A stretch of DNA of 64,000 nt from positions 2,850,924-2,914,923 of the forward strand of contig ML213503.1 of NCBI GenBank assembly GCA_004369045.1, read 5' to 3'. Below, piece after piece: positions 1 through 11,725 of the stretch; the stretch's first letter is position 1, and each line of letters begins with the position of its first letter. This DNA comes from Heliocybe sulcata. Its lineage: Eukaryota; Basidiomycota; Agaricomycetes; Gloeophyllales; Gloeophyllaceae. Position numbers and translations under genes: made by a program. The notes beneath the pieces are model-generated. The model was not told the origin of the DNA. It saw nothing but the letters and a program-made list of their open reading frames with translations, and did no database searches.

Positions 1-383
1 CAAATGGGTGGACGAGGATGAACAGGACGGCGACGTCAAGATTGACGAAGACTTCGACATGGGTGGTATGGGCGCCATGCCAGGAATGGGTGGCATGGGT
101 GGTATGCCCGGCATGCCCGGTATGGGCGGTATGGGTGGTATGCCCGGTATGGGCGGTATGCCTGGAATGGGCGGTATGGGTGGAGACATCGACTTTGAAA
201 AGGCACGTTTTCTGCATTATGATGAATGACCCGCGTGTATTGACTACGTTTCACTTTTTCCAGATGATGGCGGAGATGGGCAGCGGTGCTGGACCGTCCG
301 GCTCAGGAGCAGCGGACGATGAAGGCGAGTCGGATGACGACGACGGACCCCCACCTCTCGAGGAGCCCACGAAGTCCTCATGA
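1..383 (+). CDS. wos2: p23/Wos2/Sba1-type HSP90 co-chaperone, 3' part
   Basis: This is the C-terminal part of a p23 family protein, which binds the ATP-bound N-domain dimer of HSP90 in the cytosol and slows its ATPase. The visible exon carries the acidic [10 protein letters not shown] segment that follows the CS domain in fungal p23, then a tail of Gly-Gly-Met and Pro-Gly-Met repeats. The second exon starts at 264 with MMAEMGSG, ends in an acidic stretch ([14 protein letters not shown]) and stops at 381-383. The intron 203-263 begins with GC rather than GT (aag|gcacgt) and ends ttccag|. Only this splice joins the Met/Gly tail to the acidic end in frame; the first GT downstream gives a different frame. 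The CS domain lies outside the window. The Gly/Met-rich and acidic tails are known for this family, so identity is fairly secure. Confidence 0.85.
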   Translation, partial: NGWTRMNRTATSRLTKTSTWVVWAPCQEWVAWVVCPACPVWAVWVVCPVWAVCLEWAVWVETSTLKRHVFCIMMNDPRVLTTFHFFQMMAEMGSGAGPSGSGAADDEGESDDDDGPPPLEEPTKSS

Positions 384-898
384 AAATGTCCTCACCGGAG
401 GGATGATGAACTCTGATGTTGCCGGATCAGTGTAGAAGAAGCATAATACAGTTGTCTCTTGTTTCAAGCTATCCTTCTCCTGCGTGTGAGGACGATCCTC
501 CTACTCCTTACACGGTTCTCGTGCTCTGCCCTGTCTTCTGTACATATACCCGCGGCTGCTTACTAGCTGATACTCGAACATCTGTGTGTTAGTTCAGCGC
601 TCAACCTTGATGACAAAAGCATGCCGGCTGGATTACTCGTCATATCGGCATCTTTGGTGATACATTGCGTATGTCTCTAAAAACGATTGCAATAGTCATC
701 CCGGTAGGTCGCATTCCGCGGTCCCGAAGCCACTGACCATGAGTCGATTCCATCTCCAGGAATGTTCGTCCCACCGCACTGGCATATGTTCCACCACTAT
801 GACATATCACAAAATCTCTTATAAATTCAACAGATATAAAGGCAGTAGCTGGTGCGCAAGCTCATTGATTATATCCGTAACCTTTGAGAGCATTTGAG
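384..898. promoter_or_regulatory. Intergenic region with TATA boxes before the SDR gene
   Basis: No gene is seen between the p23 stop and the dehydrogenase start. The first part should be p23 3' UTR. Two TATA-like stretches, ttataaat at 819-826 and gatataaa at 833-840, lie 60-80 bp upstream of the SDR ATG at 899, a plausible distance for a fungal core promoter. Confidence 0.45.
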
Positions 899-2093
899 AT
901 GTCCGAATCGCAGGTCTGGTTTATCACCGGTACTTCCACTGGCATTGGTCGCGAGATCGTCCTCGGCAAGCACGCTGCCTCATCTTCACAGCTCGACCCA
1001 TCTCTGACGCTGTATTGTAGCTGCTCTATCCGCCGGCCACAAAGTAATCGCGACCGCCCGCAGCGCGGCGAAGATAAAGGACCTCGGCGAGAAGGGCGCA
1101 TATACGCTCGAGCTGGACGTCTCAGCTTCCTCCGCGACACTTGCGAAAGGCGTCGAGCAGGCGCTGGCGAAGTACGGAAGGATTGATGTACTCGTGAATA
1201 ATGCGGCACAGATTATGTTGGGAGCTATTGAGGAGGCGAGGTGTGTTCCAGTGAGAAGTACTCCGGCTGTATGCGCGATGCTGATTTATTGGGCAGTGAA
1301 GAGGATGTGAAGAGGATATTTGACACGAACTTGCTCGGGCCTCGTATGTTATGCAGTAATATTCTATGAATATGGTGGTAACGTCCGAGAACAGTTAACC
1401 TGATTCGTGAGGTCCTGCCCCACATGCGGGAGCGTAAATCAGGGACTATCGTGAATATAGGCTCTATTGGAGGTGCGCCACTGGAAGAGGGTCGAAAGCT
1501 TTGTTGTCTGAACGATCTTTTCCAGGAACGATTATATTCCCGGGTCTTGGTTCTTACCATGGGACGAAGTTTGCCCTCTTAGGTGCGTCTGAGAGCCCCG
1601 TTCATTTTTGCATCACCCCGTTGTCTCATTATACGTGTGCTTGCTTTACAGGATACACTGAGACGCTAGATAACGAAATAAAACACCTCGGTCTCCGAGC
1701 CGTGTACGTCGAGCTCGGGGACTTCAGAACGGAGATCTTGGACTCCGTACGTTCTCTAGACTTCCGGCCATTCGATGGCCTATGCTGATCCCTTTGCCTC
1801 TACAGAACGTCAAAATGCTCACTACATCCGGCCGCATACCCGACTACCACACCCCTGACTCAGCTGTAGACTTTGTTGAAAAGCGGACAGCAGAGCTCAC
1901 GGGCAAGCAGCCTGGCGACCCTAAGAAGGCAGGTGAAGTGATTGTACGCGTTTGCTCAGGCAAGGATCCAAAAGGTATCCCGTGGCGCCTGGTGCTAGGC
2001 AGCGACTCGGCTAGGAACTCTATGAATAAGTTCAAAGCTATGATAGAGAATGTTGAGAAGTGGGAGGATGTGGCAAAGAGCTCAGATTTCTGA
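899..2093 (+). CDS. Short-chain dehydrogenase/reductase (classical SDR)
   Basis: Probably an NAD(P)H-dependent oxidoreductase of unknown substrate. Seven exons join in frame: 899-965, 1021-1240, 1297-1343, 1395-1472, 1526-1582, 1652-1746, 1806-2093, giving 283 residues, a normal SDR length. Motifs seen: the Rossmann TGTSTGIG near residue 12, NNA (VNNAAQ) around 90, the catalytic serine strand NIGSIGG, and the catalytic Tyr-Lys as SYHGTKFALLG. A basic residue after the second strand (ATARS) suggests NADPH preference; that is an inference. The first intron (966-1020) is GC-AG (ctcg|gcaagc ... tgtag|): only this splice restores the LAALSAGHKVIATARS segment expected of the family. The ATG at 899 puts the Rossmann motif at its usual distance from the N-terminus. 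The C-terminal part (GDPKKAGEVIVRVCSG, WRLVLGSDS) resembles fungal SDRs of the oxidoreductase YusZ-like type. Confidence 0.88.
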
Positions 2094-2614
2094 TTCAAGA
2101 GGAAGGGCTAGCAAGGGTACGATGCCCCGTCTTGTGTTGATAAGCGAGTGCTTACATACAAATTGTGTAGAAGCCTTTATAGTGTCATTGAAGTAAAACA
2201 ACAAGCTGCCATAGAGTGTGCTTTAATGGCAATACTGTGCTATGGACCTTCTCGTTTGCTGATCCTAGTGCTCAAACTCCGGCGAATTTCCAACACCTTG
2301 ACGCTGATATGTTGGACTGCTACGGAAGGATTGTATGACTTCAATCCATAATTTCTGCGGTGCTAGGCAATCCACGCGTTCCCAAGACTCTTGTTATTTA
2401 TTTCTTCCTTGAGGAGCTGCACCAAGAGATATCGACGGGCTTATGCTACGCGATAAGGCGGGTACTATTTTTCTGCAAGTTAAATGTGACACGTATATTT
2501 CTGACATTACTGGCTGCTCCTTCGCTCGAAGCAACTGGATTGTCATGGAGCCCCTTATCACATGTTCGTGCGCTATTGGAGTAATGGAAAGCAGATGTGG
2601 CAACCGTCGCGCCG
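2094..2614. other. Intergenic, no gene seen
   Basis: About 520 bp between the SDR stop and the first repeat cassette. Only short open frames without family features are present. It should hold the SDR 3' UTR and terminator. Confidence 0.4.
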
Positions 2615-4835
2615 GGACAATTACCAGTCACGCACTCACTAGGGCACCCAGTAGTAATTATCAAACCCGATATATACTGTTTGCGTTTATGAAGACACTG
2701 TTCTATCCTATCACGTATAGGCTACAATCCAGTCCAAACCGAAACGTCTGCAACACACTTGAATCCAATGCTAAGAGAAACATCAACCTGTCCTACACAC
2801 GTCATACCCTCGTACCCAATCCAACCAAATCCCAACAGTCACAATACATATCCAGTCCAGTTCAATCGCATGCAACCAAGAAGAAAACAAGCCATCGTCC
2901 ATAGTCATACACGCAAGAGATGAAGCAAGAGGGGGGGTGAAGGGCCGTCCAGACTGTAGCCCGGGGGAGCGTAGGCGACTTGCGGATAGAAATTGAAGAA
3001 GGCAGAGGTGGTCGTCGTCCGTAAGGATAGCCCGGGGGAGCGTAGGCGTCTTGCGGATGGAAGTTGGAAAAGGCAGAGGTGGTCGTCGTCCGTAAGGGTA
3101 GCCCGGGGGAGCGTAGGCGTCTTGTGGACCAAAGTGGAAAAAAGCGAAGGCAGAGATTGTCCGTAAGGATAGCCCGGGGGAGCGTAGGCGTCTTGTGGAC
3201 AGAAGTTGAGGAAGGCAGAAGGCAGGGGTCGTCCGTAAGGATAGTCCGGGGGNNNNNNNNNNGTCCGTAAGGATAGCCCGGGGGAGCGTAGGCGTCTTGT
3301 GGACAGAAGTTGAGGAAGGCAGAAGGCAGGGGTCGTCCGTAAGGATAGTCCGGGGGAGCGTAGACGTCTTGCGGACAGGGCTGAGAGCAGTTATGGTTGA
3401 AGAAGACAGCAGTCGTCCGTAAGGATAGCCCGGGGGAGCGTAGGCGTCTTGCGGATGGAAATTAGAGAAGGCAGCGGTGGCGGTCGTCCGTAAGGGTAGC
3501 CCGAGGGAGCGTAGGCGGCTTGCGGACCGAAGTTGGAGAAGTGGGAGGCAGTTCAGCGCGTAGTCCAACGACAGAAGAGCCTAGAGCAAAATTAGAGATA
3601 TTCTAGAGAATGACCGATCAGCGCTCACATATTGGCCGGTGCCCCTTACGCCTTGAGGGCGGAACCGGTTGTCATGTATTCCTGTGAAAGCGGTGGGCGA
3701 CTCGGATACAGATGGCTGACGTGACTTGATCGTGCCGCTAGTTCCTAAGGATGATCATGAATGTTAACACTGAGTTAAATAGCAGAGGCGTGAAAGATCA
3801 GTCGGGAGAACAAAGATATATGCTCACTTTACGACCGGGACCCCTTACGTCTTGAGGGCCATTCCGGTGGGAGTATGACTTTTTGACTTTGATATTAGGT
3901 AGGTATTCAAGTATAACTTGCTGTGTGAGGATATTGGAAGGTTTAATAGTAATTCTTTGATATGGAAGGTGGGCTAGAAGAGATACGACTTAGATCGTTC
4001 TATGAGAGGAGGAAGGTGATACTCACTTGTTGGTCCGCGGCTCCTTGCGTCTTAAGAGCTGCGCGGGTGGTCTCGCAGTCGACCACAGTGGTACCATTGC
4101 GACACTATCCGACCAGGTCGGACAATGCCGCATATGATGACCACGTACATGACAGGATGCTGTCAAAAGGAATCCATCAGTACATATTCTCTGGAACATC
4201 TGCGCGTGCTGGTCACCATTCCAGATGCGGGTACATGCACCCATTGTCCAGCAATGGTATGGAAGAGAGGAGAGAGAGTTGGAAGAGAGGAGAAGGGGAG
4301 GAGAGACGGCGCCAGCGCTGTGAGGATGACTGAGGCGGGGAGGTAGGTATTTATGCCTGTCCTCTTGCGGCTGACACGACGTGGAGCGTGTTTCTGGGCG
4401 CGTTCGAGGCCCGTCGAACTGTCATCAACAACAGGCGGCTGGCTGTATGACAATACGGTCAGAATCGAAATACTCCTGGCAGCCAGCTGGTATTGAACTC
4501 TTACCAGAACCACCACTAGGCTACCTGAGCATCAGCATGAAACACTTCATTCGCAAGCAAAACCGTGTCATACTTGCGACAAACGACATCGGAGACTTTG
4601 TAATCGTTCGATGTACGGAGTCAAAGCGGCCCAAGGAGCGTTCGAATTTCAGCTTCTGTCTTGAATGCGTGAGCCTGTTTATAGTACAAACGACTACTTC
4701 CTTACTGAGAGAAAGCATAAAGTCTTCGACATTGTTCATACACTCGCAGGCTCTGGTGATGCAAATAAGGACCGACGAAAGTCGCGAGTAGGGGAGTAGG
4801 GTCGTGTATGTCACGTGTGATGACACGTGCTTGCT
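2615..4835 (-). repeat. Composite repeat cassette, copy A1 (type I)
   Basis: First of eight copies, reading right to left. In its own 5' to 3' order: tRNA-like Pol III promoter (A box 4512-4522, B box 4462-4470, both on the minus strand); TATA box ATAAATA at 4348-4354; module 1 at about 4030-4110, with a hairpin of type CCCTN7AGGG followed by a GT donor; module 2 at about 3840-3870; module 3 of the type with CCGGTTNCGCCCTCAAGGC at about 3630-3670; then a minisatellite at about 2940-3545 with core gtccgtaaggatagcccggg, continuing into gagcgtaggcgtcttgcgga. The last 300 bp toward 2615 match the sequence that lies just past the HAD gene 3' end in copy D1. A run of 10 N interrupts the minisatellite. 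No transposase or reverse transcriptase is visible. Whether the cassette makes a protein or an RNA is unknown. Confidence 0.8.
3253..3262. other. Assembly gap of 10 N
   Basis: Ten N lie inside the minisatellite of copy A1, between two nearly identical units. The true number of units there is therefore unknown. Confidence 0.99.
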
Positions 4836-5024
4836 AGATCTTGCGGCTGCCATCCTCGAATCGGGGCGTAACCCGTACTTATCATATTAATGTCAAGGAC
4901 ATGAGAGTACGCGTCTTTCCCCTCCCGTTGTGAGACGAGTCGGTTGATTGATTTTCTGTTAGAGTCATCGCGAGGTAGATAGAAGGTATTTAAAGCAGAA
5001 GTCACGATAGACGAGTCGGAGTGA
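4836..5024 (+). pseudogene. HAD phosphatase 3'-end fragment between A1 and A2
   Basis: This stretch matches the last coding part, last intron and last exon of the HAD gene found complete at 34908-36263 and 41187-42538. It contains a decayed form of the region encoding ESGCNPDYIVNDLTK, a donor-like gtacgcg, the intron text ttcccctcccgttgtg, and a final-exon copy ending gacgagtcggagtga. Nothing of the upstream catalytic part is present. It is a fragment carried along with the repeat cassette. Confidence 0.8.
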
Positions 5025-6818
5025 AGCAAGAATGTCGGCAGTGACGACTATTCTGAGGCCATACTAGAGTAGATCAGGATGTACAGGACGCGATACAATA
5101 CTCGGTCGAGTGCAACAGTCACTAAGGCCACCGGTAATAATATCGAATGCACTCTATATTGCTTGCATAAAGAAGATATAGTCCTATGCTATCACACAGA
5201 GTCACACTCGAATCTAATCCAAGAAGAAACGTCAACCTCTCGCACACACATCAGACTCTCGTACCCAATCTAACCGAATCCTAACAGTCGCCGATCCAAG
5301 TCCAGTCATATACATCTAAGAGAAGACAAGCCATCGTCCATAGTCATACACACAAGCAAGAGGCGGAGTGAAGGGCCGTCCAGACTGTAGCCCGATGGAG
5401 CGTAGGCGCGTCGTTGAACAGAGCAGTCGGAGTTGGAGGAAGGCAGAGGCAGGTTGTCCGTAAGGGTAGCCCGGGGGAGCGTAGGCGTCTTGCGGACGAA
5501 GGTTGGAGACGTTGGACGCAGTTCAGTGCGTAGTTTAACGACAGAAGAGCCTAGAGCAAAGTCAGAGATATTCTAGAGAATGACCGGTCAATGCTCACAT
5601 ATTAGCCGATGCCCCTTACGCCTTGGGGGCGGAACCGGTTGTCATGTATTCCTGTGACAGCGACAGGTGACTCGAAAACGGATGGCTGTCGTGACTTGAT
5701 AGTGTCGCTAGTTCCTAAAGATAATCGCGAATGTTAACACTGAGCTATACAGGAGAGGCGTGGAAAATCGGTTGAATGATAATATATGCTCACTTTACGA
5801 CCGGGACCCCTTACGTCTTGAGGGCCGTTCCGGTGGAAGTATGACTTTGACTCTGATAGTAGGTAGGTATTCAAGTATAACTTGCTGAGCGAGGATACTG
5901 GAAGGTTCAACAGTAATCCTGCAATATTAAGGCAGGCTGGAAGAGATTCATATTAGATCGTTCTGTGAGAGGAGCAATGCAATACTCACCTGTTCGTCCG
6001 CGGCCCCTTGCGCCTTGAGGGCTGCGCGGGTGGTCTCGCCGTCGACCACAGTAGCACCATTGCGACACTATCCGACCAGGTCGGACAACGCCGCATATGA
6101 TGACCACGTACATGACACGATGCTGTCAAAAGAAATGCATCAGTACATAGTCTTTAGAACATCTGTGAATGCTAGGCACCATTCCAGATGCGGGAACATG
6201 CACCCATTGTCCAGCAATGGTATGGAAGAGTAGGGAGAGAGTTGGAAGAGAGGGGTGGAGAAGAAGAGAAGGCGCCAGCGCTGTGAGGAAGAGTGAGGCG
6301 GGGAGGGCGGTATTTATGGCTTTCCTCTGGCGGCTGGCAAGAAGCAGAGCGTAGATCCAGGCTATTCGAAACCCTGTCAAGCTGTCGTCGACGACAGGCG
6401 GCTGGCTCTATGACAAGACGGTCAGAATTGAAATATTCCAGGCGGCGAGCCCATAGTGAACTCTTACCACGACGACCACTGGGCCATCCGAGCATCAGCA
6501 TAAGCTACTCCTTTCGCCAACAAAATCTCATTCCTTTTCCTACAGACAAGATGCAGGCCTTGTAGATGTCCGATTTATGCAGTCAGCTCAGCCCAAGTCG
6601 CATTCGAATTTCAGCTTCTGTCTTTGGAATATGATCAAGGCAAACGAGTATTTACAGACCAACAGCAAGTAGAGCATCGTCATGAGTGTTCATACACGCA
6701 CACGGTCTGGTGATGGCAATAACGACGTCGACTGACGCGGACGAAGAGTTCGATTGGTAACGTCGTGTATGTCACGTGTGGCGACTGTCACCCCTGCATG
6801 CACCTAAGGTTTGGTCAC
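5025..6818 (-). repeat. Composite repeat cassette, copy A2 (type I)
   Basis: Second copy, same orientation as A1. tRNA-like promoter at 6425-6487 on the minus strand, TATA box 6311-6317, module 1 at about 6000-6080, module 2 at about 5800-5840, module 3 at about 5600-5650. The minisatellite is very short here (about 5395-5510, two to three units). The outer end has the near-palindrome ggcgactgtcacc (6780-6792) and stops at ttggtcac (6818). Homology with the outer flank of copy B1 continues beyond this point. Confidence 0.8.
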
Positions 6819-7162
6819 GGATTGAAGGAGTGTTTATTCGAGTAAGCTAGACAATCATGCAAGAGAAGGCGATATGATACACACGGTCGGGTAGATAGAT
6901 ACAATGGCCAGTTGGCATTAATCAAAATGATAGGAGCAGTGACTTTGGGTGAGCATGTACACGGCAAGCTTTGCAAGCGGGACGACGCAGTGGAAAATCC
7001 ACTTCAAAGCAAGACATGGTAGCAGTGGACAAGAGAAGGACATACCACTACAAGAAACGAGGTTCTGCAAAGGCCGTGGATGGAAGCGCTCTTCAAGATA
7101 GAGGGTCGACGTGAGGATTTCACCTCGGCGAGGATGGCATGCTCCCTCGCTTTCGCAGCTTC
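6819..7162. repeat. Flank shared in inverted form with 28240-28354
   Basis: From 6819 to about 6930 the sequence (ggattgaaggagtgtttatt and onward) matches the reverse complement of about 28240-28354, so the outer flank of A2 and that of B1 derive from one ancestral sequence. The rest, to 7162, shows no feature. Confidence 0.6.
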
Positions 7163-7657
7163 CTACATTTCAACTTCAGGCTAGAAACGAGATCCTGCCC
7201 GGGCAGCGTCAGTGAGAGTGGGAACGACAAACGACGAGACATACCTCAAGAAGCGCCAGTATCTTTGGTCGTGTCCTAGCGACGATCGATTCCTGTCTCT
7301 CCTCCGAGAGTCTCGCGCCGTCCCTCTCCTCTTCGTCAATGTCTGACATTGCAGGCTAGTAGAGTTTTAGTATGAGCTCATTGATGGCATGTAGGCGACT
7401 TACTACGCATAAGTCGGACGCCCAGCTGCAAGAGCCAAGATGACGAATATCTACGGTCCTCTGGCGAAGAAGATGTCGATTTAGGTCCGCTGTTAGGTAG
7501 AAACAAAGGGGAAAACGGTTACCATCAGAGGGTCATCTTTGCTGAAGGGCTCCGGAGATGGCGGGTACCATATCTCAGTGTAGTACGGCCTAGAAGTCGG
7601 GCAGTAGTCGCGATTATTCAGAACGAGAGTGAACGCGGGTTCCGTAGCAGGTTTCAT
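7163..7657 (-). pseudogene. Truncated paralogue of the unknown gene at 48475-49219
   Basis: Family not recognised. Exons 7657-7523 (starting MKPATEPAFTLVLNNRDY), 7460-7404 (RTVDIRHLGSCSWASDLCV) and 7355-7245 (PAMSDIDEEERDGARLSEER...) have the same lengths, phases and order as the first three exons of the gene at 48475-49219, apart from small indels. The fourth exon is not recognisable: after an acceptor at about 7181 the frame stops at 7163-7165, so the product would be about 106 residues against 182. The conserved segments include EIWYPPSPEPFSK and an acidic DIDEEE stretch. It sits just outside cassette A2, as its paralogue sits outside cassette D2. Either a shortened gene or a pseudogene; I favour the latter. 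Confidence 0.55.
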
Positions 7658-9342
7658 TGGCGTCGTAAAAGAGAGAAAAGCGATTTATTCGAGACTCGAA
7701 CAGAAAAGACAGCGGCAACAGCGCAAGAGAAAGCAGAATACGGGAGAGACACGATAAGGACGAGTCTAAACCTCCCCGCCATTTTATACGCGAAAGCCTC
7801 CGCGCGGGGATTGCATAACGAGAGGTGTTCTCGCAGTTTGAGAATTGATGCCATACCTCTTTCGGTGGCGCGACGCGCTCTGCAAAGTCGTTTCGGCATT
7901 CCCCCTACTCGCTCTGTCTGCATCCCGCTTGCTGGCTCTATTCTCACTTCACTTCCGCGGATACTGGTCTGGTATGGCACTGGGATTCTCGAATAAACCC
8001 TCACAGGGTCGATGGACCGCGTACGACGAGAAGATGCGCCAAAGACACGGGATGCAGGCCACCTTGCAAACGAGACCGCGAGGGCGGAGTACGGAGGAAG
8101 ATTGATGTCGACGCAAAGCAGTCCCGCCACGTATGGAGGTCGCAGAGTTGTATTCGATTATACCAGGACGTGCTGTCTTAGGACCTGTAGCAGAAGATAG
8201 GTTAGGTCAATGCAGTCTATGCTTCGCTGTAGCGCAGCGCAAGGACCTGGCTCATAAGCTCATTCTCTCGCAACCCTGGGCTTGACATGTCCCGTCCTTC
8301 AGACATGCATCCATGGGTCTCAGTCTCCTCTCACTGTCCTGCCCACTCTCTCCCGCGGCCGGCGAATCCCACAGGAACTCCCAGCGAGGCCTCCTCTGGT
8401 GTATATGGTCATGTGACATGTCACAGTCACATAAAGCGGGCGAAACCGGTGAGTCGCCTTTCATTCTCATGCCACATCGACCAGATGCAATGCAGTCCCC
8501 TAGAGAACCATATGCCCGAAAGACCCCGTCCAACGACGTACTGAATTCTGAACAACGTGTGATATCCTCAAGCCTTGCAAGCAGCGCAATATCAAGGCGG
8601 TTTGGGAAGACGTGTGCAGCAAGACAGAAAATCGTCCGCAAGACGCAAGGAAGCATACAAAAACCCAGCGACAAGATGACCAGCAGTATGAGATGCTCAC
8701 CGTTATCGACATCTACTGACATCACCAGTCCTGACCCTGTACCAGCTAGAACCCCCTTTGTCGCTGCGAGCGTTTTGTGGGGACCAGAGACAATCAACGA
8801 TCTTCGGAAAGTCGAGCAAGACGGGGTCCTCCTCTGTCCACAAGAAGGTGATCTCGCTAGCCATGGACGAAGATACGCAGAAGATGTGCCCTCCAGCCAA
8901 CAGTGGGTGCCATAGGAGACGTCACCGGCCCCGATAGTCGAACACGAACTCGCCAGATGCCGCCAAGGACATGCAAATCATAAAGACAGAAGGAAACAAC
9001 ATCCGGCAATGAGAAGTCCAGCAAGCAGAGAAGATGGAATGTGGTCTGAGAAACCAGAGACGAATTTTGTGTCGGAAGGCAGACTGAAATGCCCCTAAGC
9101 ACTGTTGCCGCTGCCCAGTACTTCGCCGCCAGCTATCGTCCGACAGCGAACCAACCATCCTTCACGATGGGCTCCTACGAAGCGCAAAGGCATCAAGATG
9201 GGTCGTAAGGACAGCAGTCAAGATTCGAACGCGGCTGGCGGTTCGACAACGCGGCGGACTCCGACTTTGCCGATTGTGGCGGGCAACGTAGCGGCAACAT
9301 TCCGGAATCCGGCCTCCTATCCAGCCTCCTGTCTGCTGGCTT
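7658..9342. other. Low-confidence coding remnants, possible membrane protein on minus strand
   Basis: No gene can be closed here. Just upstream of the truncated paralogue (about 7750-8010) the layout resembles the upstream region of its sister at 49220-49560, including a cagggtc element. On the minus strand, 8252-8797 is open for 181 residues with hydrophobic stretches (LILLVILSLGFCMLPCVL) followed by ALLARLEDITR. Further minus-strand fragments with hydrophobic segments lie at 8922-9158. They could be exons of a decayed multi-pass protein, but splice joins are not convincing and an overlapping plus-strand frame at 8313-8915 is also open. Confidence 0.25.
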
Positions 9343-10513
9343 GTGCTGGGACCTGTCGTCGATTGTCTTTCTCTGGCTATACACGAATATCTGAATGTTG
9401 CGCTCTTAGGGCAAGCTGCAACCATAGAAGCTCTCGTTTTCTCTAGTCTATCTGCAAGCACGACGGCCTCAATCCTGGAACAGATTCGTCGAATCCATGA
9501 CCGGCTAAAAAGCGAAATTGGGGCCTCAGAAAGCATCATTATCGCAGGACTCCATAAGGACGTCATGGCAAGAAATCTGGAGAGGATGACCGCTTGCTCA
9601 TCGAAACAATACGCCGCCCCTGAGGTATGGCACGCAATGGACTTGGAATTCAACAAACCCAAGTCCTCAGGATCCGATCCGGAAGATATACGGCAAATAC
9701 GTAGAGCAGCGGTAGGGCCCTGCTTAGAATTGGGCGACATTGCAGGAGGGACTCATGAAGTACGAGCTTCTTTCGAATCTGTCATCCTCCAGTCTCCGGG
9801 CTTTCCTTCGTTATGCTTGTCATTCTCGTTGACACCCTTCTTCCTATGTCAAGCTAGCAATTGTCATGCAATATAATTGATATGTTTCTTCTTTACCGAA
9901 AGGATCTATCTGCCAGCTTACAGTGAATCGACACACCTCGGTTACAGAGCATTCGTTAAACGGGAGGGATGACATTGTCTAAGCAAGTGCGCTATGAATT
10001 TATGTGCCGTTCATGTGGGTGTGGATCGTCGGTATTTCCTGAGGAACAAGTGACAATCTATGTACCGGCAGCCATCGATAGCTATGGCACTGGGCCCGAC
10101 TTTCAACGTTTTTCCCTGCCCGACTGCACGTCTACTCCGGTATCCCACTGGCCGATCTTCGCTGGCCACTGACGCTGTTTTTTCGCTTTGTGGAGCCCAC
10201 AGATTGGACGTCCATCATAGGCAGGACACGGGATTTGTACAGCCATCTCTCCCGAATAAAACTTTGGCGGTGGACGGTCCAAGAAGAGGCACACATCAGC
10301 CTCACGCTGCAGATTACTAGGATGATTGATGGGGCCCTTCGCCAGCACTCGACTTGGCTCATACAAAGTCGATGCATATTGTACGGACCTCCGGCGACAG
10401 AACTGAAGAAGGTTCAGAACTGCCCGTTCCCTGAGGGCTTCTATGTTTTTGGTGAGTGCGAGAGAGCACTTCGGGGCAATAACGCTGTGTCCAATTTAAC
10501 TCATACTTCGTGA
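9343..10513 (+). other. Possible multi-exon hypothetical gene
   Basis: Two open stretches have natural composition. The frame at about 9320-9876 reads HEYLNVALLGQAATIEAL, then a helix-rich part (SILEQIRRIHDRLKSEIG) and DPEDIRQIRRAAVGPCLE. An intron-like cctatccag before 9322 and a gap at about 9880-9900 suggest splicing. The frame at 10190-10513 reads EPTDWTSIIGRTRDLYSHL and CPFPEGFYVFGECERAL. No family recognised, and the exons could not be joined with certainty. It may be one gene, two, or remnants. Confidence 0.3.
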
Positions 10514-11725
10514 TAAATGTAGGACACCTGATATACGGGCGCACCGGAGGCAGGAGGACTGTGACTGAGGTAGGATCGTTCAGACAGTGCCTCGGACCAA
10601 GAGACGACCACAAGCCGTCTCAAGCCTGTGTCCGTCTCCACGGTGCTTTCTCCGTCTACTAGCAGGTCAACCGAGATCCAACATTAAGCAAGCCGCAAAC
10701 CACCTACCGAGGTACGAAGCTTGCCCGATCTGACCGGGACATGCGCAACGAAAATCCAGGAGATTCGCTGGCATTTTGTTGGGCGCTCCTGTCCCTCCAG
10801 AGCGACCTCAAGCATCTAGCACACGGAGGCATTACAGAACGTCGATAGCCACGCCTGATCTATCCCAGGCAAGCCTCCAACTCCGTCGAATGTCGGGGTG
10901 CCATATTGACGATACCGCTATAGGCATGTAGCAGGGTCCAACCATACGTTCGCAACCCGGGGGCGTCGTCGCTCTGCCCATGCGAGCCGGACGCTCAACG
11001 GCCGAGCCCGCTGCTTGTACAGGTGCCGGTTCCAGGTAGACAGCTCAGAAACAGTTTACAGACCTAGCAACTGTTGAGTTCTTGACGTTCTTTCTTCGGG
11101 GAGACCTAACCTAACACGCTCCGTCCGGCTAAGGCTCAGAAGCCAATGACGCCTCGAGATCACTGCTTCCTGCTGATTGGGCCTCTAGCCGGTAGTGCAG
11201 CATGCTAAAGACATAGACAAGATTCAATGCATTCAGTCCAGTTGGACGCTTCTATCGTAAGCTAGCTACAGTCTAATAACATACGGGTATACATTACAAC
11301 AGCAGAAGAAAGCAATAGAGACCTGACCACGAGTGCAGACCGCCAGCGAGGAAGGGTAAGGGGTTAACGTGACAACAAAGTAAGCCGGGACTCCCGAGAG
11401 CCAATAAGAAGTAATACGATGGGGGCGAATGCAATCTAGCAGGAGAACATGGCGGATGGAGATGCAGAAGGGGGTCGTAGGGGGTCGTGAACGTGCGTGC
11501 AGAATGGACGATGCTGTACAGTAGAAAACGAAGACGGAGCGACGCGAGATCGCACCATCGTCTAGTCATAACATACCAAATAACCGTAAGCAGGCATACG
11601 ATAGTCTCTAAGAGCGATGTGCCAAGCATGGCGTGATATAGCGGCGGATGCGAGCGAGATGTCGGGATGCAGGGCAAGAAAATGGATGCGCAGGTCGAGT
11701 CGGGAATAGAGATAGGAGCCGGTCA
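10514..11725. other. Intergenic, no gene seen
   Basis: About 1.2 kb with only short unrelated open frames. The right part should hold the 3' UTR of the SRPK gene, which ends at 11726. Confidence 0.4.

Noticed and set aside
36-254. Tyr/Arg-rich minus-strand protein opposite the p23 tail
   Set aside because: It is the antisense of the Gly/Met repeat and has no independent support.
2940-3545. The minisatellite as a CRISPR array
   Set aside because: Units are tandem and the linkers are similar to each other, not unique spacers; the genome is eukaryotic.
2783-3568. A long minus-strand protein of 261 residues through the minisatellite
   Set aside because: The frame crosses the N gap and mixes different frames of the repeated core; length is explained by the scarcity of stops in the GC-rich repeat.
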